Below, piece by piece: positions 23,889 through 31,973 of a stretch of 50,690 bases of DNA. Position numbers and translations under genes: made by a program. The notes under the pieces are model-generated. The model ran no database searches. It saw nothing but the letters and a program-made list of their open reading frames with translations, and had not been told where the DNA came from. How positions within the stretch are numbered: the stretch's first letter is position 1; the number at the start of each line of letters is the position of its first letter. This DNA is from Bacteroidota bacterium (GTDB lineage Bacteria > Bacteroidota > Ignavibacteria > Tepidaquicellales > Tepidaquicellaceae). The stretch spans positions 79,058-129,747 of the forward strand of contig JAFDZO010000019.1 of the NCBI GenBank assembly GCA_018266845.1. The letters run 5' to 3'.

Positions 23889-24815
23889 ATGATGACTCAA
23901 AATAAAAAGTTTTACGTCGGAGTTGATTCCGGCGGCACAAAATTTGAAATAATAATTACGGATTTTTTAAAGCGCATAATTTACTGCGCAAAATATCCTT
24001 CATGCCATTACTCTGTTCACGGAGCGGGGAAAACAGCAGAAACCCTTAGTGGCTACGTTTTTGATTCCGTTAAGAAAGCTAAACTTAATATTCAAGACTG
24101 TTCCGGTATTTGCTTCGGAATAGCCGGAGCAAGGGAAGAATTTGATAGGGATAAGCTAAAAAAGCTCTTTTTAAAAAAACTTAGGATAAAAAATATCTCA
24201 GTTGTTACAGATGCAAAAAACGCAATCACAGGCGCATTTAATGGAAATGACGGTATTATACTTATTGCCGGCACCGGTTCGGTTTTATATGGAAAGCATA
24301 AGGGGCGGCTTCATCGTATAGGCGGCTGGGGAAGAATTCTCGGTGATCAAGGGAGCGGGTTTATAATCGGGCGAGAGGGGCTGCGTGAGCTTGTAAAAGA
24401 ATATGATGAAAGGGCTATTGGCAGAGGTGAAAGCATTTTTGCAAAACTGGTAAAAAAGAGATTTGGGATTACAAAAGAGACCATTGTTGATAAAGTTTTT
24501 GCGCATCATTTTGAAATTCAGAGAGTGGTGGAAAGCGTGATTGATGCAGCCGAGAAAAAAGATAAAATGTGTTTAAAAATAATAAATGAGGCGGCAGAGG
24601 ACTTGCTAAATCACGTTAAACTATATATAAAAACTGCGAAAATAAAAAACGGCATTGAAATTGCATTCATAGGTAGTTTAATCGAGAATAAAAATATCCT
24701 GTCCGATAAATTGAAAAAAGGTATCAGGAAAAATTTTAAAAACGTGCGGATTATAAAGAAGAAAAACGAGCCTACCATGGGAGCTATTATGATAGCTATG
24801 GGAGAAGCTGAATGA
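23889..24815 (+). CDS. BadF/BadG-type ATPase family, N-acetylglucosamine kinase-like
   Basis: 308 residues of the actin-like ATPase fold. YVGVDSGGTKFEIIITD is the phosphate-1 loop, GICFGIAGAREEFDR follows, ITGAFNGNDGIILIAGTGSVLYG is the phosphate-2/adenosine region, and GGWGRILGDQGSGFIIGREG is the typical sugar-kinase loop. This arrangement is shared with N-acetylglucosamine kinases, which phosphorylate GlcNAc or related sugars during cell-wall recycling; 2-hydroxyglutaryl-CoA dehydratase activators are more distant. A TATATTTG box lies at 23863-23870. The stop overlaps the guaA start (ATGA), so the two are translationally coupled; why a sugar kinase is paired with GMP synthase is unclear. 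Confidence 0.85.
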   Translation: MMTQNKKFYVGVDSGGTKFEIIITDFLKRIIYCAKYPSCHYSVHGAGKTAETLSGYVFDSVKKAKLNIQDCSGICFGIAGAREEFDRDKLKKLFLKKLRIKNISVVTDAKNAITGAFNGNDGIILIAGTGSVLYGKHKGRLHRIGGWGRILGDQGSGFIIGREGLRELVKEYDERAIGRGESIFAKLVKKRFGITKETIVDKVFAHHFEIQRVVESVIDAAEKKDKMCLKIINEAAEDLLNHVKLYIKTAKIKNGIEIAFIGSLIENKNILSDKLKKGIRKNFKNVRIIKKKNEPTMGAIMIAMGEAE

Positions 24816-26374
24816 AAAAATTGGATTTGATTCTAATCCTCGATTTCGGTTCTCAATATACTCAGTTAATTGCGCGAAGAATAAGGGAGTTAAAAGTTTA
24901 CTGCGAAATTCACCCGTATAGCTTCGATGCAAAGAAAATTGCAATAGAAGGAAAATATAATCTTAAAGGGGTTATACTATCCGGCGGTCCTGCAAGCGTG
25001 CTTGATAAAAATTCTCCGAAAATAGATGAAACTTTATTAGAGTATTTTACGAATAATAAAATTCCGGTACTGGGTGTTTGTTACGGTTTGCAGTTAATCA
25101 GCTTTCTCAAAGGCGGGAAAATTAGCAAAAGCAAACACAGAGAGTACGGGCACTCCCAAATTAGTCTCACGAAAAAATCGCTTCTATTTAGCGATACAAG
25201 AAAAAATTCCGTTGTATGGATGAGCCACGGCGACTCGCTCAACGAAATTCCCAAAGGTTTTGCAATTACCTCAAAAAGCATAAACGGAGTAGTAAGCAGT
25301 ATAGAACATACTGCAGGAAAAGTTTACTGCGTTCAGTTTCACCCTGAAGTCAATCACACTGAAGAGGGCAAAAAAATAATTTCAAATTTTGTTTTTAAAA
25401 TTTGTGATGTAAAAAATAAATTTACCCCAAGCTCATTTATTGAAGAAAAGATTCGTGAAGTAAAAAATACATCAGGCAACAGTAATGTAATATGCGCATT
25501 AAGCGGCGGGGTAGATTCATCAGTTGCGGCGATTTTAGTTCATAGGGCTATAGGAGAAAAGCTTCATTGCATTCACATAGATAACGGCTTGATGCGAAAG
25601 AACGAAAGCAGAAAAGTAGTTGAACTCTTCAGGAAAAATTTTAAGATAAAGGTAAAGTTAGTTGATGCGTCCAAGTTATTTTTATCGAGACTAAAAGGTA
25701 TAAAAGACCCGGAGAAAAAAAGGAAAATCATAGGTAAAACTTTCATAGATGTATTTGAGAGAGAAGCGAAAAGAATTAAAAGTGTTAAGTACTTAGTGCA
25801 AGGCACGTTGTATCCTGATGTAATAGAATCAGTTTCATTTAAAGGTCCTTCAGCGGTGATAAAGACTCACCACAATGTCGGAGGTTTGCCTGCAAAAATG
25901 AATTTGAAATTAATTGAGCCATTTAGAGAATTGTTTAAGGATGAGGTCAGAGAGATAGGTCTGAAATTAGGGCTGCCAAAATATTTTATAAACAGACATC
26001 CTTTTCCGGGACCCGGGCTTGCAATCAGAATTTTGAGCGATGTTACAAAATCAAAGCTGGAACTGCTGCGGGATATAGATGAGATTTATATGGAAGAACT
26101 TCGCAGCAATAATTTGTACGATAAAATCTGGCAGGCATTTTCTGTGTTAATGCCGGTGCAGACTGTCGGAGTTATGGGAGATGAGAGAAGCTACGAAAAC
26201 GTAGCAGGTATAAGAGCCGTTACCTCAACTGACGGAATGACAGCGGATTTTTTTGATTTCAGTCAGGAATTTTTAAGAGGACTATCTAACCGAATTATTA
26301 ATGAAGTAAAAGGGATAAACAGAGTTGTTTATGATATTAGTACCAAACCCCCCGCAACAATTGAATGGGAATGA
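24812..26374 (+). CDS. guaA: GMP synthase (glutamine-hydrolysing)
   Basis: 520 residues, full length. It amidates XMP to GMP. The N-terminal class I amidotransferase has Cys90 in LGVCYGLQL and the His/Glu pair in FHPEVNHTEEG. The ATP pyrophosphatase domain has the PP-loop ALSGGVDSSVAAIL at about 228. The C-terminal dimerisation/XMP domain has RHPFPGPGLAIRI, PVQTVGVMGDERSYE and ends KPPATIEWE, as is usual. It overlaps the preceding kinase gene by four bases. Confidence 0.97.
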   Translation: MKKLDLILILDFGSQYTQLIARRIRELKVYCEIHPYSFDAKKIAIEGKYNLKGVILSGGPASVLDKNSPKIDETLLEYFTNNKIPVLGVCYGLQLISFLKGGKISKSKHREYGHSQISLTKKSLLFSDTRKNSVVWMSHGDSLNEIPKGFAITSKSINGVVSSIEHTAGKVYCVQFHPEVNHTEEGKKIISNFVFKICDVKNKFTPSSFIEEKIREVKNTSGNSNVICALSGGVDSSVAAILVHRAIGEKLHCIHIDNGLMRKNESRKVVELFRKNFKIKVKLVDASKLFLSRLKGIKDPEKKRKIIGKTFIDVFEREAKRIKSVKYLVQGTLYPDVIESVSFKGPSAVIKTHHNVGGLPAKMNLKLIEPFRELFKDEVREIGLKLGLPKYFINRHPFPGPGLAIRILSDVTKSKLELLRDIDEIYMEELRSNNLYDKIWQAFSVLMPVQTVGVMGDERSYENVAGIRAVTSTDGMTADFFDFSQEFLRGLSNRIINEVKGINRVVYDISTKPPATIEWE

Positions 26375-26400
26375 ATTTTTTCATAGGGAAAGAAAAGAAC

Positions 26401-26430
26401 TTGACAATGAATGTTAAAAAATCTATTTTG
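26401..26430 (+). promoter_or_regulatory. putative promoter downstream of guaA
   Basis: TTGACA (26401-26406), 17 bases, TATTTTG (26424-26430), the best form of the window's promoter pattern. The -7 box lies inside the palindrome at 26421-26458. The next gene starts 150 bases downstream. Confidence 0.55.
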
Positions 26431-26458
26431 TTGTAGCTTGAGCTACGACAAAATAGAT
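26421..26458. promoter_or_regulatory. 38-bp near-perfect palindrome over the -7 box (operator or hairpin)
   Basis: ATCTATTTTGTTGTAGCT and AGCTACGACAAAATAGAT are complementary at 17 of 18 positions, with one G-T pair, around a TG centre. Both strands present TATTTTG. It may be a large operator, a divergent promoter pair, or a terminator of guaA read-through. Confidence 0.55.
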
Positions 26459-26579
26459 AGTCTTATTTTGCAAAAGAAATATTGTTGAAAATTTATTATC
26501 ATTATTTAATAAAAATTCTATTTTGTCTATATTACAAAAAACATAGTTAATCAATTCATTAATTAAAACAAAAGCAGTA

Positions 26580-27596
26580 ATGGAATCAACACAAATCTAT
26601 TCCGCAGGATCAGGCAGCGTCGAGGATAAAATTAATTCTCTTCAGACGTATGATAAAGATCTTACAGAAATAAGGGAATATCTGATTGACAAGAATATCA
26701 CCAGGATAAAATCTGAGGGGAGCAAGGCGATTTTATCGGCGGCGATACCGTCTTTCATTCTTTTAATATTGTCTTTTTTCGTCGATGTAGCTAATGTCCC
26801 GCTTCTGGGAAAAGTGGCAGTAAACTTTGCGAATTCATTATTCCCGGGAACACAGTTGTTGAATCAAGGTGTAGAGCCGTATCAATTCTGGTGGCTTCCG
26901 ATTTTAGTATATGTAATTTTTATTTTACTGGCTATACTTTGTAACATTGCATTAAGAAGAGAAATTACGCAAAAAGGTCTTACCGAAGGCAGTATATCAA
27001 GAATAATTGACCGCTATTCGGGCGCTGTTGATGCTATTGCAACTGCTCTTCCATTATTAGGTGCTGCATTCCTCTTAGTATCTATTAAAGAAGGTCCCAC
27101 AATTTTCTTAGGTTTTTCAGTTCCATTTGAAATCAAATCAATTCTTATTCTTGCAATCGGAAAACTGTTTGAATCAGTGTTCGATGCGCAGGCAGTAAAA
27201 TACAGTGAAATTCAGGATGAAATAAAACAGGTGCAAACCGAGTACTATGCTGAAAAAGAAGCAAGCATGCAGAAGGCTATCCTTGCAGAGTTGTCAAAAG
27301 GAAAGATAGCAGAAGCTCCTCAGGCTTTAAAAGGCTTCGATATGAAGAAGGAAGATGTTGAGCAGATTTATAAAGTAATGGAGATTACCAATAAGATTTC
27401 AGAAGCATTTGCAAAGAATATGGCTACACTTGATGCAATTCTGAAAGACTTAGGGAACTCAAAGCTTACAGATGAGAAAGTTCTTAATCAGCTACAGGTA
27501 ACATCACAATATCTCAATGAAACCATTAAAGGTATTAAAGATACTAACGCATTAAAAGGTTTGGATAATTTAGTTTACCTCGCAGGTAAGAGATAA
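26580..27596 (+). CDS. divergent GldL-like (ExbB/MotA-like) inner-membrane motor protein
   Basis: 338 residues. Predicted spans: about 58-78 (ILSAAIPSFILLILSFFVDV), 102-125 (FWWLPILVYVIFILLAILCN), 152-172 (DAIATALPLLGAAFLLVSI) and 180-200. The motif GAAFLL...ILILAIGKLFESVFDA resembles GldL, where a GAA-rich helix is followed by LxIGxLxExxxF, and also the paired helices of ExbB/MotA stators. A long helical cytoplasmic C-terminus (215-338) is again as in GldL. Next comes a one-span protein with a large periplasmic part, as GldM follows GldL. Assignment to the T9SS motor is inference; the extra N-terminal spans are unlike canonical GldL. Confidence 0.55.
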   Translation: MESTQIYSAGSGSVEDKINSLQTYDKDLTEIREYLIDKNITRIKSEGSKAILSAAIPSFILLILSFFVDVANVPLLGKVAVNFANSLFPGTQLLNQGVEPYQFWWLPILVYVIFILLAILCNIALRREITQKGLTEGSISRIIDRYSGAVDAIATALPLLGAAFLLVSIKEGPTIFLGFSVPFEIKSILILAIGKLFESVFDAQAVKYSEIQDEIKQVQTEYYAEKEASMQKAILAELSKGKIAEAPQALKGFDMKKEDVEQIYKVMEITNKISEAFAKNMATLDAILKDLGNSKLTDEKVLNQLQVTSQYLNETIKGIKDTNALKGLDNLVYLAGKR

Positions 27597-27625
27597 AAAT
27601 TTCACTAACACAAAATTTTTTTAAA

Positions 27626-28552
27626 ATGGCAGCGCGCAAAAAAAATAGAGACGTAAAATTTATAATCTATCAGTCGCTTTATATATTTGTAATTTGTGTC
27701 ATTGCTCTTAAAGGCGCTAATCTCGACCTGACGGAAGTTATTAACAAAGATAAAGTAGTAGAAAAATCTTATGCAGACTCACTCAAAGCATATCTTGATT
27801 CATTGCTTGCTCTTGGGTTGGTTCCTAAGATTGAATTCGACACAACAAATATCAGCAAGATAGACCCTAACCTGATTCAGCAGCTTCAGCAAAAGATTCA
27901 GGTGATGCAAACACAGGTAACAACTACAAATCCTAATGTTTCGATGAATACACAGACACCGCAGGTCATTCAGCAGGAACAGAAAAAACCTGAAGAGATT
28001 AAAAAAGACCCGGGTGAAATGCAGGAAATCAGAATCGGAAATATTATTCTGTATCAATACACTCAGAATACTTTAAGCAATCCTTATGACACTCCTTTGG
28101 AAATTGTCGGAATAACCACTATCCCCGCTAAAAGCACAAAGACATTTGAAACCGGAGGGCAAGGCTCTGTAACAATTAAAGTAGGAAGTTCTTCAAAAAC
28201 CGTTGAGCTAAGACCGAATGATAAACCGAAAGTCAGTATATCCCGTGTAACAAACATGGGAGAAAATGTTTCGGTGAGAACACTTCAAAGTGTAACCGGC
28301 TTCAGAGTTGTAATCTCAGATGATTTCCCGGGACAATTGGATGTTAAATTCAATGGTCCGATAGAAGTTAAAAATGCAGGACAGAATACTTACGATATTA
28401 CTTTAAAAGCGTTCGGAAGCAAATCTGCATTTGATAATTTTTCTTCGGGAAAAGATTCCCCATACTCAATCGGATTCACAGTTACAGTAAAAGATAAAAT
28501 TGCAGGACACACTGTAACAGGTCAGCAAAGCTTTATCTTCGGAGATTGGTAA
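27626..28552 (+). CDS. divergent GldM-like periplasmic protein with one membrane anchor
   Basis: 308 residues. A basic N-terminus (MAARKKNRDVKFIIY) is followed by one helix (QSLYIFVICVIALKGANL) with no signal cleavage site. A predicted helical segment (KVVEKSYADSLKAYLDSLLA) comes next, then a Gln/Pro-rich linker (about 90-135) and beta-rich domains (140-308) ending SFIFGDW. GldM and ExbD also have a short cytoplasmic tail, one helix and periplasmic beta domains, and GldM starts in the same way just after GldL. I see no ExbD-type Asp in the helix. It follows the GldL-like gene by 29 bases and is closed by a strong terminator. The pair is probably a proton-driven envelope motor, by inference. 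Confidence 0.5.
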   Translation: MAARKKNRDVKFIIYQSLYIFVICVIALKGANLDLTEVINKDKVVEKSYADSLKAYLDSLLALGLVPKIEFDTTNISKIDPNLIQQLQQKIQVMQTQVTTTNPNVSMNTQTPQVIQQEQKKPEEIKKDPGEMQEIRIGNIILYQYTQNTLSNPYDTPLEIVGITTIPAKSTKTFETGGQGSVTIKVGSSSKTVELRPNDKPKVSISRVTNMGENVSVRTLQSVTGFRVVISDDFPGQLDVKFNGPIEVKNAGQNTYDITLKAFGSKSAFDNFSSGKDSPYSIGFTVTVKDKIAGHTVTGQQSFIFGDW

Positions 28553-28567
28553 AATTATAAACATATA

Positions 28568-28601
28568 ATTCCGCCGGTTACAGCCGGCGGGATTTTTTTT
28601 T
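28568..28601 (+). terminator. Rho-independent terminator after the GldM-like gene
   Basis: ATTCCGCCGG (28568-28577) pairs with CCGGCGGGAT (28584-28593, one G-T pair), followed by a run of T. Confidence 0.9.
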
Positions 28602-28644
28602 ATCCCCGATGTAACTAAAATTTTATACAAACAAAATCAAAACT

Positions 28645-29901
28645 ATGAAACAAAAATTTATTGCTAAACTATTTTTACTCATTATTGGGTTATTTGTGTT
28701 TTCTTTAGTGGGCATAAACAGCGTGCACGCACAGCAGGAAGAGTCTGATAATCCGGCTACATGGAAGTATTTCAGAATTCTTGCAAGAGCGCAGGATGAC
28801 AGTGTGTTTATTAAAGTTCAGGATCAAATGGGCGTAAGTCCGCTTCTTGAATCTTACAACTTGATTGTAAACGTGATGGATCCGAATCCTAACAATCAAT
28901 ATATTGTTATCGGTGATGAAACAGACCCGTCCGCTATCAGAGCATCATGGGCTCAAATTTCTAAAGATGTTCAGGCAAAACTTTTAGGATGGACAGGAAG
29001 CAACAAAGAAAACTTAAACCAGAAGAAATTAAATTACGCATCTGTATTCGTTGATGTGTTTAAAAGCATAAAGATAAAAGATGTTATTGCTCCGCCAAGA
29101 AGAAGCAGAGATATTAAAGGTACAACAGCTTATATTAATCCTTATTTCCAATTCTTCGGCGGCGATGCGCTAGGTATTCCCCTTAAAGGTTCTATCGGTT
29201 TTTCATTCGGGACAGGTACTCCTTATTCATTCCCGCTTGAAACAGATATGGTAGGCGGCAGTTTCCATATTCTTGGCGCATGGATTGGTGTTAACACAAG
29301 AATAAAAGAGTTAACTACCAGAACAAAAGAAGAAGGCAACAACACCGGTTCAGGGTTAGGTCTTAATAGTTTTAATAATATTTATGCTCCTGAACTTATG
29401 CTTAATGTAGGTTATCACATTCCTTTTGGTAACTTCTTTGAAATCGGATACCATACAACTATAGATACAGGAGTTCCTGATTTACCGAAAACATATATCA
29501 ATACAGCAACTGGTCTTCCAATGAGAAACAACATTCTTACAGGAAGCTATTTTGATTATATGTTCTCTTATCCTTTCAGAACACTTGGTTCCACAAGAGC
29601 TAAAGTTTATGCAGGAAGATATTTGGGTGAAACACATATTGGTTTTACTGCAAGAGAAATGAGAGCTGCAGGTTCTGTATTTGATACAAGAATTGATGCT
29701 ACACTCGACGGAATCAGAAACTTCCAGATTGCTATGGATATTATGATTTCGCAAATCGGTGAAGGATTTGCCCTCAGTTCATTTGCAATCGGACCTTCGC
29801 TTCGTCTTTCTAAATTGACGGATGACAGCTTTGGAGTTCTTACCGTTGCTGCAAACATAAGATTCAAGCTTGGAGACTTCTTCGATGAAGTAAACAAGTA
29901 A
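28645..29901 (+). CDS. outer-membrane beta-barrel protein of the motor locus (unrecognised)
   Basis: 418 residues. Signal peptide about 1-30 (ending VHAQ). Residues 35-140 form a soluble alpha/beta domain (WKYFRILARAQDDSVFIKVQ, YNLIVNVMDPNPNNQYIVIG). From about 150 the sequence alternates as in a barrel: YINPYFQFFGG, GSIGFSFGTGTPYSFPLE, ELMLNVGYHIPFGNFFEIGY, FAIGPSLRLSKL, LTVAANIRFKLGDFF. It has its own terminator and follows the GldL/GldM-like pair, so it may be that machine's outer-membrane partner. I do not recognise the family. Confidence 0.7.
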   Translation: MKQKFIAKLFLLIIGLFVFSLVGINSVHAQQEESDNPATWKYFRILARAQDDSVFIKVQDQMGVSPLLESYNLIVNVMDPNPNNQYIVIGDETDPSAIRASWAQISKDVQAKLLGWTGSNKENLNQKKLNYASVFVDVFKSIKIKDVIAPPRRSRDIKGTTAYINPYFQFFGGDALGIPLKGSIGFSFGTGTPYSFPLETDMVGGSFHILGAWIGVNTRIKELTTRTKEEGNNTGSGLGLNSFNNIYAPELMLNVGYHIPFGNFFEIGYHTTIDTGVPDLPKTYINTATGLPMRNNILTGSYFDYMFSYPFRTLGSTRAKVYAGRYLGETHIGFTAREMRAAGSVFDTRIDATLDGIRNFQIAMDIMISQIGEGFALSSFAIGPSLRLSKLTDDSFGVLTVAANIRFKLGDFFDEVNK

Positions 29902-29924
29902 AAACAATTTTTATTTTTTTTTAT

Positions 29925-29954
29925 AAAAGCCGGTATATGCCGGCTTTTTTTTTT
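29925..29954 (+). terminator. Rho-independent terminator after the barrel gene
   Basis: AAGCCGG (29927-29933), loop TATATG, CCGGCTT (29940-29946), then T-run. Confidence 0.9.
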
Positions 29955-30029
29955 ATGTCAAAAGAGGTGAATGTACAGCTTTACTTAAATAATAAATAGT
30001 AAAATTTTCTTATTTTTAAAGAAACTGAC

Positions 30030-30059
30030 TTGACATCTCACTATTATTAAGGTATTTTG
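30030..30059 (+). promoter_or_regulatory. promoter of lipoprotein/LysM cassette 1
   Basis: TTGACA (30030-30035), 17 bases, TATTTTG (30053-30059). The ATG is at 30098 with CGGAGGA between. Confidence 0.65.
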
Positions 30060-30097
30060 AAAAAAATTTAATTTTAAAATCGGAGGATTTTTCAAAT

Positions 30098-30364
30098 ATG
30101 CTCAAAATTAAAAGTTTGATTTTTACTCTTTTAGCTTTCTTAATTTTGACTTCCTCAGCTTTGCTTACTGGATGCAGTTCGTGCCCTACAGATGAGCAAT
30201 TAGCTGCGCTAGAAAGTTTAAAATCAGAGGTTTCTGGATTGATGGATTCAAATTCCAGATTAGACGGTCAAATCAGCCAGGTTCAAAGCGATATAGCCGC
30301 CATTGATAACTCAATGTCAAAAATGCAGGCAGACTTTGATGCTGCGCGCAAAAGATGTCCATAA
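30098..30364 (+). CDS. small Lpp-like coiled-coil lipoprotein, cassette copy 1
   Basis: 88 residues. Lipoprotein signal peptide with lipobox LLTGC (Cys26). The mature part is a heptad-like helix (LAALESLKSEVSGLMDSNSR, ISQVQSDIAAIDNSMSKMQA) ending ARKRCP. Size and shape are like the Braun lipoprotein Lpp, though the C-terminus is Cys-Pro rather than Lys. The paralogue at 31639 ends KKRCP, so the terminal Cys is conserved and may form a disulfide. A LysM protein follows 47 bases later. Role inferred: linking outer membrane and peptidoglycan. Confidence 0.8.
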   Translation: MLKIKSLIFTLLAFLILTSSALLTGCSSCPTDEQLAALESLKSEVSGLMDSNSRLDGQISQVQSDIAAIDNSMSKMQADFDAARKRCP

Positions 30365-30411
30365 AATTTTTAAAACTAAAAATTAATAAAGTTTAGGAGT
30401 TTAAATTCAAT

Positions 30412-31395
30412 ATGAAATCAAACAAACTATTTTTAGCAATTTTAATTTTATCTTTAATTGCTTTCTTTAAGTCTCCTGTGATGGCACAGGACGACGGAGA
30501 ATGCTGCGATGAGATGGATGACGCTTGCGGTACTTACATGAGTGAGTGGGCTAAGTATTCCAGAATGAAAGACTCTATATCAGCATTGCTTAGTTCAAAG
30601 CAGGCTCAATTAGACGGATTAAATGCTCAGAAAACTCAAAAGCAGCAGGCTTACGACAAGTTAAAAGGTGACTTTGACGCTTGGGTAGGCGGAGACCTTG
30701 ATGGTTTCAGAAAAAGATTTGCTGATTGTGAAAGCCAAATCAACTCAAGAAGCGGAAACTGTGAGGATGCCAAGAAAAAGCTTGATGCGATTACAGCTTC
30801 TAAAGCAAGATGCCTGAATGAGTTCTGGGACAGATATAATGCAATGATAAAGAAATATGCTGACTGGTGTTTAGGCGGAACTTCACCTGTTACCAAAAAA
30901 TGCGATAAGGAATATAAAGTAGTAAAAGGCGATTGCTTATGGAAAATTGCCGGAAAGAAAGATATTTACGGAAACCCAAGATTGTGGCCCAAGATTTGGG
31001 ATGCTAATAAAAACGGCGTAGTATCTGGAACTCCGACGACTATCCCTAATCCGAACAGAATTTATCCTGGACAGGTTTTATGTATCCCTGCTATGACTGA
31101 TGCTGAGAAAAAAATGATTCTCAACAAGTCAATCGGTGTTACGAAAAACAGAAAGAAAAAATATAAAGGCGACTGGAACTTTGATCACAAGAAGCAAAAG
31201 GATACTAAGAAAGACGAATCAGACGTGAAGAAAGATGAGAAAAAGGATGTAAAAAAAGATGAGAAGAAAGATGTGAAAAAAGATGAGAAGAAAGATGTGA
31301 AAAAAGATGTGAAGAAAGATGTTAAGAAAGACGAAAAAAAGGACACTAAGAAAGACGCTCCTAAAGATGTAAAGAAGGACGAAAAAAAGAAATAA
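30412..31395 (+). CDS. LysM-domain periplasmic protein with Lys/Asp-rich repeat tail, cassette copy 1
   Basis: 327 residues. Signal peptide about 1-25. A helical region with many Cys (GECCDEMDDACGTYM) and coiled-coil character (about 45-160) contains ASKARCLNEFWDRYNAM, a motif shared with the paralogue at 31974. The LysM domain (about 165-225) reads YKVVKGDCLWKIAGKKDIYG, LWPKIWDANK, PNRIYPGQVLCIP and should bind peptidoglycan. The last 65 residues are KKDEKKDV-type four-residue repeats, highly charged. Together with the lipoprotein it may tether the envelope layers. The gene ends at a strong terminator. Confidence 0.88.
   Translation: MKSNKLFLAILILSLIAFFKSPVMAQDDGECCDEMDDACGTYMSEWAKYSRMKDSISALLSSKQAQLDGLNAQKTQKQQAYDKLKGDFDAWVGGDLDGFRKRFADCESQINSRSGNCEDAKKKLDAITASKARCLNEFWDRYNAMIKKYADWCLGGTSPVTKKCDKEYKVVKGDCLWKIAGKKDIYGNPRLWPKIWDANKNGVVSGTPTTIPNPNRIYPGQVLCIPAMTDAEKKMILNKSIGVTKNRKKKYKGDWNFDHKKQKDTKKDESDVKKDEKKDVKKDEKKDVKKDEKKDVKKDVKKDVKKDEKKDTKKDAPKDVKKDEKKK
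31206..31392 (+). repeat. 12-bp coding repeats (KKDx tail), copy 1
   Basis: Tandem units of the AAGAAAGATGAG/GTG type encode Lys-Lys-Asp-x repeats. They are less uniform than in copy 2. Confidence 0.85.
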
Positions 31396-31423
31396 GAAAT
31401 AATTTATAATTTTAAATTATAGC

Positions 31424-31459
31424 AAAAGCCTGCTAAAGTAATTTAGCAGGCTTTTTTGT
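31424..31459 (+). terminator. Rho-independent terminator after cassette 1
   Basis: AAAAGCCTGCTAAA (31424-31437) pairs with TTTAGCAGGCTTTT (31442-31455), and the T-run continues. Confidence 0.92.
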
Positions 31460-31546
31460 TTTGTTTCTTTTTTTATACAAGCTGAAATTATTTTGTTTTG
31501 AATTATTTTTCGGGCTTTTTAGTGTCCACTTTTTGAGAATTCTGAC

Positions 31547-31577
31547 TTGACACTGTATGATAACACTAGTATATTTG
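31547..31577 (+). promoter_or_regulatory. promoter of lipoprotein/LysM cassette 2
   Basis: TTGACA (31547-31552), 17 bases, TATATTTG (31570-31577), a near-ideal Bacteroidota -33/-7 pair. It is preceded by GACTTGACA context as in cassette 1. Confidence 0.68.
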
Positions 31578-31638
31578 TTACGCGAATTAACTTATTTTTT
31601 AACCGCCAAAAAATCCAATCACAGGAGGAATTTTAACA

Positions 31639-31905
31639 ATGGCAAAAACAAAAAATCTTTTGTTTGTCCTTTTGGCAGCTTTAATGATGACTGGTTCAGT
31701 TATCATCACAGGTTGCAGCTCAGGACCAAGCGAAGAGCAAATGCAGCAGCTCAATGACTTAAAAGCTGAGGTTGAATCTCTTCAATCACAAGTAAATTCA
31801 AAGAACGACGAGAAGTCTTCTTTACAAAAGCAAATTGCTGACAAAGACTCAAAAATTAAAGGCTACATGAACGACATGGATGCCGTTAAAAAGAGATGTC
31901 CGTAA
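31639..31905 (+). CDS. small Lpp-like coiled-coil lipoprotein, cassette copy 2
   Basis: 88 residues, the same length as its paralogue at 30098. Lipobox IITGC, then a coiled coil (MQQLNDLKAEVESLQSQVNS, SSLQKQIADKDSKIKGYMND) ending AVKKRCP. A strong ribosome binding site (AGGAGGA) suggests high expression, as for Lpp in other bacteria. A downstream LysM gene follows after 68 bases. The conserved C-terminal Cys-Pro is the main odd feature. Confidence 0.82.
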   Translation: MAKTKNLLFVLLAALMMTGSVIITGCSSGPSEEQMQQLNDLKAEVESLQSQVNSKNDEKSSLQKQIADKDSKIKGYMNDMDAVKKRCP

Positions 31906-31973
31906 TACAAAACAGTTTTAAAAATTATTTTTACACAAAATTTTAAAAATTTTATTAAAGGAGACATTCAAAA

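Noticed and set aside
31557..31757. 66-codon plus-strand frame before lipoprotein copy 2
   Set aside because: It covers the promoter and overlaps the clear lipoprotein gene in another frame.
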